In this document: one piece after another, positions 57,730-64,000 of the stretch | Numbering within the stretch: position 1 is the stretch's first letter | How the letters are laid out: each line of letters begins with the position of its first letter | DNA from: Ruminococcaceae bacterium UBA1375 | GTDB taxonomy: Bacteria > Bacillota > Clostridia > Oscillospirales > Ruminococcaceae | Assembly: GCA_002305795.1 (NCBI GenBank) | Contig: DBRF01000018.1 | Coordinates: forward strand, 9,769 to 73,768 | Direction: 5' to 3' | DNA length: 64,000 bases | Notes under the pieces: generated by a model | Told to the model about the DNA's origin: nothing | The model's database searches: none | The model's input: only the letters and a program-made list of their open reading frames with translations | Made by a program: the position numbers and the translations under genes

Positions 57730-60141
57730 ATGAAATACGATTTTGCTGCCATTGAAAAAAAATGGCAGGATATTTGGGATGAGGAGAAGACCTTTGCGGC
57801 AAAGAATGATTATTCCCTGCCCAAATACTACGCTCTGGTGGAATTTCCTTATCCTTCCGGCCAGGGCCTCCATGTGGGTCATCCCCGGAGCTACACCGCA
57901 TTGGACATTGTGGCCCGGAAAAAGAGAATGGAAGGCTACAACGTCCTGTATCCCATGGGATGGGACGCCTTCGGCCTGCCCACCGAAAACTACGCCATAA
58001 AAAACCACATCCACCCGGAAATCGTCACCAAAAAGAACATCGCCCACTTTAAGCAGCAGCTGAAGAGCCTGGGTTTATCCTTTGACTGGGACCGGGAGAT
58101 CAACACCACCGACCCCTCTTACTATAAGTGGACCCAGTGGATTTTCTTACAGCTCTACAAAAAGGGTTTGGCTTATAAAGCTACCATGCCGGTGAACTGG
58201 TGTACCAGCTGTAAGTGCGTGTTGGCCAACGAAGAGGTGGTCAACGGGGTGTGCGAACGCTGTGGCAGCCCGGTGATCCGCAAGGAAAAGAGCCAGTGGA
58301 TGCTGAAAATCACCGCCTACGCCCAGAAGCTGCTGGACGATCTGGACCTGCCGGGACTGAATTACATCGACCGGGTGAAGGTTAGCCAGAAAAACTGGAT
58401 CGGCCGTTCCACCGGTGCGGAAGTGGATTTCACCACCACCCTGGGGGACACCTTAAAGATCTACACCACCCGGCCTGACACCCTGTTCGGCGCCACCTAT
58501 ATGGTCATCTCTCCAGAACACCCGCTGATCGAAACCTGGAAGGACCACATTGAAAACATGGATGCGGTCCGGGCTTACCAGGAAAAGAGTGCAAGAAAGA
58601 GTGACTTTGAGCGCACCGAGCTGGCCAAGGAAAAGACCGGCGTGAAGCTGGAAGGGGTCCGGGGCATCAACCCGGTGAACGATCAGGAAATCCCCATTTT
58701 TATCTCTGACTATGTGCTGATGAGCTACGGCACCGGCGCCATTATGGCGGTGCCTGCCCACGATACCCGGGACTACGACTTTGCCAAAGCCTTCGACCTG
58801 CCCATTGTAGAGGTGGTCAGCGGCGGAGACATCACCAAGGAAGCCTTCACCGATTGCGCCACCGGCGTGATGGTGAACTCCGGGTTCCTCACCGGCATGA
58901 CGGTGGAAGAAGCCAAAAAGGCCATTGTGGATTGGCTGGAGGAACACCACAAGGGCACTCCCAAGGTCAACTTCAAGCTCCGCGACTGGGTGTTCAGCCG
59001 CCAGCGTTACTGGGGCGAACCCATTCCCATTGTCCACTGCGACAAGTGCGGCTATGTACCCCTGGAGGAGAGCCAGCTGCCCTTGACCCTGCCGGAAGTG
59101 GAAAGCTATGAGCCCACCGACGACGGCCAGTCTCCTTTGGCCAATCTCACCGACTGGGTGAACACCACCTGCCCCCACTGCGGCGGCCCTGCCAAGCGGG
59201 AAACCGACACCATGCCCCAGTGGGCGGGGTCCAGCTGGTACTTTATGCGCTACTGCGATCCCCACAACGACCAGGAGCTGGCCAGCAAGGAAGCCCTGGA
59301 TTACTGGCTGCCGGTGGACTGGTACAACGGCGGCATGGAACACACCACCCTGCACCTGCTGTACAGCCGGTTCTGGCATAAGTTCCTCTACGACCTGGGC
59401 GTGGTTTCCTGCCCCGAACCCTATGCCAAGCGCACCAGCCACGGCATGATTTTAGGAGAAAACGGGGAAAAGATGAGCAAGAGCCGGGGCAATGTGGTCA
59501 ACCCCGACGAGATTGTGGCCCAGTACGGCGCCGATACCATGCGGATGTACGAAATGTTCATCGGCGACTTTGAAAAGGCCGCTCCCTGGTCCAGCGCCTC
59601 CATCCGGGGCTGCAAGCGGTTCCTGGACCGAATCTGGGGCTTGCAGGACCAGGTACTTCCGGAAGAGGGGTACCGTCCCGCTTTGGAAAGCTCCTTCCAC
59701 AAGACCATCGCCAAGGTGAGCGGCGACATTGAACAGCTGAAGTTCAACACCGCCATTGCCGCTATGATGAGCCTGCTCAACGAAATCTCCGCCGCCGGCG
59801 GCGTCACCCGGGGCGAGCTGCGCACCCTGCTTTTGCTGCTCAACCCCTTTGCGCCCCACATCACCGAGGAAATCTGGCAGCAGCAGAATTTCGGCGGACA
59901 AATCGCCCACCATAGCTGGCCCACCTACGACCCCGCCAAGTGCGTGGAGGATACGGTGGAGATTGCGGTGCAGGTCAACGGCAAAATCAAGTGCCGCTTG
60001 CAGGTGCCTGCAAACGCCGGCAAGGAAGACCTGATTGCTTTGGCCAAGGCAGACGAGAAGGTGGCCCAGGCCATGGAAGGCAAGACGGTGGTGAAGGAAA
60101 TCGCCGTGCCGAAAAAACTGGTGAACATCGTGGTAAAATAA
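57730..60141 (+). CDS. leuS: Leucyl-tRNA synthetase
   Basis: 803 residues, full bacterial size. It charges tRNA-Leu. The HIGH-type motif is HVGHPRSYT at 48-56, and KMSKS is at 581-585. The editing domain (about 225-410) contains TTRPDTLFGATY and the GTGAIMAVPAHDTRDYDFA site; zinc-type cysteine pairs occur at CTSCKC...CERCGSP. A GGGGAG site precedes the start. The 76 bp upstream is too short for a T-box leader. Confidence 0.97.
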   Translation: MKYDFAAIEKKWQDIWDEEKTFAAKNDYSLPKYYALVEFPYPSGQGLHVGHPRSYTALDIVARKKRMEGYNVLYPMGWDAFGLPTENYAIKNHIHPEIVTKKNIAHFKQQLKSLGLSFDWDREINTTDPSYYKWTQWIFLQLYKKGLAYKATMPVNWCTSCKCVLANEEVVNGVCERCGSPVIRKEKSQWMLKITAYAQKLLDDLDLPGLNYIDRVKVSQKNWIGRSTGAEVDFTTTLGDTLKIYTTRPDTLFGATYMVISPEHPLIETWKDHIENMDAVRAYQEKSARKSDFERTELAKEKTGVKLEGVRGINPVNDQEIPIFISDYVLMSYGTGAIMAVPAHDTRDYDFAKAFDLPIVEVVSGGDITKEAFTDCATGVMVNSGFLTGMTVEEAKKAIVDWLEEHHKGTPKVNFKLRDWVFSRQRYWGEPIPIVHCDKCGYVPLEESQLPLTLPEVESYEPTDDGQSPLANLTDWVNTTCPHCGGPAKRETDTMPQWAGSSWYFMRYCDPHNDQELASKEALDYWLPVDWYNGGMEHTTLHLLYSRFWHKFLYDLGVVSCPEPYAKRTSHGMILGENGEKMSKSRGNVVNPDEIVAQYGADTMRMYEMFIGDFEKAAPWSSASIRGCKRFLDRIWGLQDQVLPEEGYRPALESSFHKTIAKVSGDIEQLKFNTAIAAMMSLLNEISAAGGVTRGELRTLLLLLNPFAPHITEEIWQQQNFGGQIAHHSWPTYDPAKCVEDTVEIAVQVNGKIKCRLQVPANAGKEDLIALAKADEKVAQAMEGKTVVKEIAVPKKLVNIVVK

Positions 60142-60157
60142 ACTGAATGATATATGC

Positions 60158-60187
60158 AAGCCGTCTGGAGTTGACCAGGCGGCTTTT
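60158..60187 (+). terminator. Terminator after leuS
   Basis: 11-bp stem AAGCCGTCTGG/CCAGGCGGCTT (60158-60168 and 60175-60185, one G-U), then TTGCTTGTTT. The T run is short. Confidence 0.7.
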
Positions 60188-60424
60188 GCTTGTTTACCAA
60201 GACAAAACAAAATGGGAACCAAAACTAAAGATTACGCCTTGTATTTTACAAAACCGCAGTTGTTTGTGAAATACACTGTCAAAGATTTAACACAATTCTT
60301 TCGGTATCTGGATGGAATCTCCCATCCTTTGGGAATAAAATGGAAAAGCAAGCTCGAATCCATTCATAGGTCTATCGTAGAGGGGAATGAGAGGGCCTTG
60401 CTTTAGAAAACAAGGAGGAATTGT
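60188..60424 (+). other. Upstream region of the metallophosphatase gene
   Basis: AT-rich 237 bp with no good coding candidate; a 64-codon frame at 60212-60406 lacks a ribosome binding site. A small dyad TCCCA/TGGGA lies near 60327-60341. I found no convincing -35/-10 pair. Confidence 0.4.
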
Positions 60425-63400
60425 ATGAAAAGCAACTGGAAAAAACGGCTGTTGGCCGGTACGGTCAGCTTGGTGATGACCGCTTCCATGGTGCCTGCCT
60501 TGGGCGCCGGTTCCATGGCTTTGGCGGACAGCGTGGTGCAGAGCAGTGTACCCACTGCCGGAACCTGGGACGTGGACAGCCTGACTTTACAGCCGGGGGA
60601 AACTACCGCTTCCATCAACCTGAACTGGTATGCACCGGAGGGAACTACCTCTGCTTTGGTGTGGTTCGGAGGGCAGACGGTAGAGGCCAATGTGCGCTCC
60701 CTAACCGCCCCCACCCAGCTCAATGAAAGCAAGTACACCGATACCGGGAAACTGGTCTGTGAAGCGACTGTTTCCGGTTTGGCTCCCGCCACCGAATACA
60801 CCTATCTGATCTCGGTGGACGGCGGGGCCACCTGGTCTATGGAATACACCTATACCACCCCGACGGCGGAGGAATTTACCTTTGCCTTTACCAGCGACCC
60901 TCAGATCAAAGAGGACCAGTCCATCAATTCCGACGGCTGGAACCCGGCAGACGGCACCAACCAGACCGGCTGGGCTACCATGATGGAGATCATCGCCGGG
61001 GCAGGTGCCACTTTGGTGGTGTCCGCCGGGGACCAGGTGGAGGACCAGTCCTGGGGTAAATCCAGCGAGTACGAAGCCTTCTTTGCCCCCGAAGAGATGA
61101 CCTCCATCGCCTATGCGCCTGCGGTGGGCAACCACGACCGCCACTATATGTTCGACGACCACTTCAATCTCCCCAATGAGATGGGGGTGGACGGCGGCGA
61201 AGGCAGCCTGACTCAGGTATACACCAGCTTCCGGGGCCAGAACAACGGCACCAGCCAGAGCCACGGCAACTACATCCAGGCCACCCAGGACGAAATCAAC
61301 AATCAGTCCGGCAGCAACGGCGCGACCCCCAATGAGGAAGGGTACTACGACTTTGCCGAGCGCCGGGAGATGGAAACCAAGGGCAACTACTACTATCTCT
61401 ACAACAACGTGCTGTTTGTGACCCTGAACACTGGTGCATATCCTGGCGGCAATGATGCGGAAAATGTGGACAACGCTTTCAATGCCCAGGGGGACAACAG
61501 CGAGGCGGAAGCCATTGTGGAAAACTTCCGCACTGCCCTGAATGCGGCCACCAGCGAATATGCCGGGCAGTACCAGTGGCTGATTGTCACCCACCACAAA
61601 TCCACCCAGACCGTGGCCAAGCATTCCGCCGACTCCGACATTGAAAACTATGTGGACGCCGGATTTGAAAGTCTGATGGATGAGTTTGACGTGGACTTTG
61701 TGCTGGGCGGACACGACCATGTGTACTCCCGCAGCTATGTGCTTAAAGATGGCCAGCGCAACAGCGAACGGCTGGATACCATCAATGATCCCGACGGCAC
61801 CATCTACCTCACCGGAAACTGCTGCTCCGATATGCAGTACTATGAGGTAGGCGGTTCTTTGGACAAGACCAACAACGCCGACTACCCCATTTTGGCCGAC
61901 GGCACTGCCGGTTCCGCAAACTACTCCATCGACAATCTGCCCTACGGCAACCAGGAATGGAACCAGGAATACAGCCCGGCCTACGCTCTGTTTGATGTGG
62001 AGGGCGACACCATCACCGTCAATGTTTACAATCTGGATGGGGACAGCGTAACCCCCGACAGCAAGCTCATTGACTCCTTTGCCGTCACCAAAAACGCTTC
62101 CACCGATTCCCAGATTACCGGCTATGAAAACGGAAACGCTTCTTTGAACCTCACCGAAGTGGGCCGGTACGATGCGGGAATGACCAATGCCGACGGTGGT
62201 GTCATGGAAATTGTCAGCTACAACACCGTCACCGGCTGGGCCTATGCCGTCAACGGCAACACCGGCAACCTCACCGCCATTGCCCTGAAGGACATGGAGC
62301 AGGGGAGCACCATCGACGCTTTGGACGGCAATGACATCGACGTAAAGAGCCTGGTGGAGGACAGCAGCTTCACCTACGGAGATATGACCAGCGTTGCGGT
62401 TTCTCCCGACGGCTCCACCCTGGCGGTAGCCCTCCAGGCGGAGGACTACACCGCCGTCGGACGGGTTGCCCTCTTCATCTGCAACCAGGACGGCACTCTC
62501 TCCTTTGAGAAAACCTTTACCGTAGGGGTGCAGCCGGATATGGTGACTTTCACCTCCGACGGCAGCCGAATTCTCACCGCCGATGAAGGGGAACCCAGAG
62601 AAGGCTACGAGGCAGGCAGTGTGGACCCTGCCGGCAGCGTCAGCGTCATCGACCTGGCTACCGGTGCGGTGGCTGTGCTGGGCTTTGGCGGGTTTGACGC
62701 CCAGACCTTGGCCGGCCAGGGCGTGCTCATCGGCAAGGTGAACGGACAGCTCAATTCCGCCGCCGCCGATCTGGAGCCGGAATACATCACCGTAGCGGAA
62801 GACGGAAACACCGCTTACGTCACCCTTCAGGAAGCCAACGCCGTTGCCACCATCGACCTGAATGCCTTGGAAATCACCAAGGTTCAGAGCCTGGGCTTTG
62901 TGGATTTGAGCCTGGCGGAAAACGCCATTGACGTGGAGGACGACGGACAGTATGCGCCGGTGACCCTCCAGGATGCAGTGGCCGCCTATATGCCGGACGG
63001 CATCGCCAGCTACACCGTAAATGGCAAGACCTACCTGGTGACCGCCAACGAAGGCGACGCCCGGGAATGGGGCGATTACTGCAACGAAGCCAAGGAAAAG
63101 CTCACCACCACCGACGGAACCGAAACCAACAAGGTGCGGGTGCTGGACAAAGATCTGGTGACCGTGCCGGATGAAAGCAAAAACTACCTCTTCGGCAGCC
63201 GCGGCTACGCCATCTTTGATGCCGAAACCATGGAACTGGTGTACAGTAGCGGCAACGACATGGAATCCCTGACCGCCCAATATCTGCCGGACTACTTCAA
63301 CTGCTCCAACGACAATGTGGCTTTGGATGACCGCAGCCAGAAGAAGGGGCCGGAAGTGGAAAGCGTCACCTTGGGCCAGGTGGGAGACGCCACCTACGCC

Positions 63401-63883
63401 TTTGTGGGCTTGGAACGGATCGGCGGCGTGATGGTGTACGACATCACCGATCCCACCAACCCCAGCTACGTCAACTACATCAACTCCAGAGATTTCTCGG
63501 AAGACATTGCCGGGGACGTGTCTCCGGAAGGGCTGTGCTTTATCCCCGCTTCCCAGGGACAGGACGCCCTGCTGCTCAGTGCCTGTGAGGTTTCCGGCAC
63601 GGTGGCGGTGTACACCCTCAGCGAAGGGACTACCCAGCCGGAAAATCCTGACAATCCCGGGGACACTGAAACACCGGATACCCCGGTAACCCCGGATGAT
63701 TCGGACAATGCCGGCGACGGCCAGTCCACTGACATCACTCAGCAGGGAACTGAATCCCAGATTCCCCAGGAAGGTGCGGTGCAGACCGGCGATGTGGCTG
63801 CTCCCATTGCCTGGACGGTGCTGGCAGTGCTGGCAGCCGGCGGCGGTGCGCTGCTGATTGTCAAGCGCAGAAAAGCACGCTGA
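60425..63883 (+). CDS. Surface metallophosphatase with beta-propeller and sortase-like anchor
   Basis: 1152 residues. Order: signal peptide (about 1-36); fibronectin-like N-domain of purple acid phosphatases (about 50-150); calcineurin-like phosphoesterase domain with GDQVE near 202, GNHDRH near 236, THHKS near 389 and GGHDHVYSR near 429; a choice-of-anchor-I type repeat domain resembling a beta-propeller (about 575-1065); a Pro/Glu/Asp/Thr-rich linker; then AVQTGD, a hydrophobic span and KRRKAR. The end looks like a variant sorting signal (QTGD instead of LPxTG). It probably releases phosphate from external phosphoesters; the substrate is unknown. AAGGAGG precedes the start. Confidence 0.9.
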   Translation: MKSNWKKRLLAGTVSLVMTASMVPALGAGSMALADSVVQSSVPTAGTWDVDSLTLQPGETTASINLNWYAPEGTTSALVWFGGQTVEANVRSLTAPTQLNESKYTDTGKLVCEATVSGLAPATEYTYLISVDGGATWSMEYTYTTPTAEEFTFAFTSDPQIKEDQSINSDGWNPADGTNQTGWATMMEIIAGAGATLVVSAGDQVEDQSWGKSSEYEAFFAPEEMTSIAYAPAVGNHDRHYMFDDHFNLPNEMGVDGGEGSLTQVYTSFRGQNNGTSQSHGNYIQATQDEINNQSGSNGATPNEEGYYDFAERREMETKGNYYYLYNNVLFVTLNTGAYPGGNDAENVDNAFNAQGDNSEAEAIVENFRTALNAATSEYAGQYQWLIVTHHKSTQTVAKHSADSDIENYVDAGFESLMDEFDVDFVLGGHDHVYSRSYVLKDGQRNSERLDTINDPDGTIYLTGNCCSDMQYYEVGGSLDKTNNADYPILADGTAGSANYSIDNLPYGNQEWNQEYSPAYALFDVEGDTITVNVYNLDGDSVTPDSKLIDSFAVTKNASTDSQITGYENGNASLNLTEVGRYDAGMTNADGGVMEIVSYNTVTGWAYAVNGNTGNLTAIALKDMEQGSTIDALDGNDIDVKSLVEDSSFTYGDMTSVAVSPDGSTLAVALQAEDYTAVGRVALFICNQDGTLSFEKTFTVGVQPDMVTFTSDGSRILTADEGEPREGYEAGSVDPAGSVSVIDLATGAVAVLGFGGFDAQTLAGQGVLIGKVNGQLNSAAADLEPEYITVAEDGNTAYVTLQEANAVATIDLNALEITKVQSLGFVDLSLAENAIDVEDDGQYAPVTLQDAVAAYMPDGIASYTVNGKTYLVTANEGDAREWGDYCNEAKEKLTTTDGTETNKVRVLDKDLVTVPDESKNYLFGSRGYAIFDAETMELVYSSGNDMESLTAQYLPDYFNCSNDNVALDDRSQKKGPEVESVTLGQVGDATYAFVGLERIGGVMVYDITDPTNPSYVNYINSRDFSEDIAGDVSPEGLCFIPASQGQDALLLSACEVSGTVAVYTLSEGTTQPENPDNPGDTETPDTPVTPDDSDNAGDGQSTDITQQGTESQIPQEGAVQTGDVAAPIAWTVLAVLAAGGGALLIVKRRKAR

Positions 63884-63919
63884 ATAGAGATATGGATTTC
63901 AAATAAATCTCAGATGAAA

Positions 63920-63950
63920 CAGGGCGGGTGAAAACCTGCCTTGTTTTGTA
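63920..63950 (+). terminator. Terminator after the metallophosphatase gene
   Basis: 10-bp stem with two G-U pairs (63920-63929 and 63934-63943), then TTTTGTATTTTG. The last 50 bp of the window hold nothing recognisable. Confidence 0.75.
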
Positions 63951-64000
63951 TTTTGTGAATTTGTCTTGGCAAGAAGAAAATGTAGGTTTGTCAAACATAT

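Noticed and set aside
60212..60406. 64-codon frame upstream of the metallophosphatase gene
   Set aside because: No ribosome binding site and no likeness to any protein; it probably lies in leader sequence.
60701..63280. 859-codon open frame antisense to the metallophosphatase gene
   Set aside because: Shadow frame with the same biased composition; the plus-strand protein has clear motifs.
1..64000. CRISPR arrays, prophage, insertion sequences, rRNA or tRNA genes
   Set aside because: No spaced repeats, integrase, transposase or recognisable RNA gene were found on reading both strands.

Overview
The window is a gene-dense, moderately GC-rich stretch of a Gram-positive, probably spore-forming Clostridia chromosome, most like a gut Oscillospiraceae/Ruminococcaceae member. 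The signs are the sporulation genes yabP and yabQ in a yabO-yabP-yabQ-divIC-yabR cluster, a type III glutamine synthetase, an archaeal-type split glutamate synthase, a dockerin-bearing arabinofuranosidase, strong Shine-Dalgarno sites and frequent TTG starts. I see no rRNA, tRNA, CRISPR array, insertion sequence or prophage. The taxonomic placement is inferred from gene content only.

Layout. 1-9.1 kb is a nitrogen-assimilation block. It holds a type I glutamine synthetase cut by the window edge, a small membrane protein gene, a five-gene split glutamate synthase operon on the minus strand (amidotransferase, FMN/Fe-S synthase core, ferredoxin, FAD/NAD oxidoreductase, GXGXG subunit) and, divergently, a type III glutamine synthetase. 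9.2-13.6 kb carries both enzymes that turn agmatine into putrescine (aguB, aguA), with a glycosyltransferase between them and ung after them, plus a roughly 0.8 kb stretch with no convincing gene but several inverted repeats. 13.7-22.4 kb has a MATE transporter, regulators, a phosphatase, proBA, a short-chain dehydrogenase and membrane proteins. 22.6-27.6 kb is one 1676-residue secreted GH127-type enzyme beside an AraC regulator. 27.8-31.8 kb has a sirtuin, a two-piece TSUP transporter and tsaE-tsaB-rpiB-upp. 32-60.1 kb is conserved housekeeping: fhs, a SEDS protein, rsmD, coaD, mazG, HU, rqcP, yabPQ, divIC, yabR, infC-rpmI-rplT, dprA, topA, trmFO, plsX, rnc, smc, ftsY, rdgB, yhbY, nadD, yqeK, an LCP protein, rsfS and leuS. 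The window ends with a large surface metallophosphatase.

The most notable observation is in the 550 bp between the glutamate synthase operon and glnN. Each side has a consensus sigma-A promoter (TTGACA-17-TATAAT and TTGACA-17-TATACT). Exactly 11 nt after each -10 box lies a 5-bp hairpin with a six-base loop carrying A at position 1 and G at position 4. Each hairpin overlaps, and so excludes, the 5' arm of a strong intrinsic terminator. The two leaders are otherwise unlike each other. This looks like a matched pair of antitermination switches of the ANTAR-target type, reduced to one hairpin at the transcript 5' end, that would co-regulate ammonia assimilation. Other points of interest are the probable ATC start codon of infC, the dockerin on the GH127 enzyme, tandem repeats that may be AraC sites in front of it, and the structured non-coding region at 10.4-10.7 kb.
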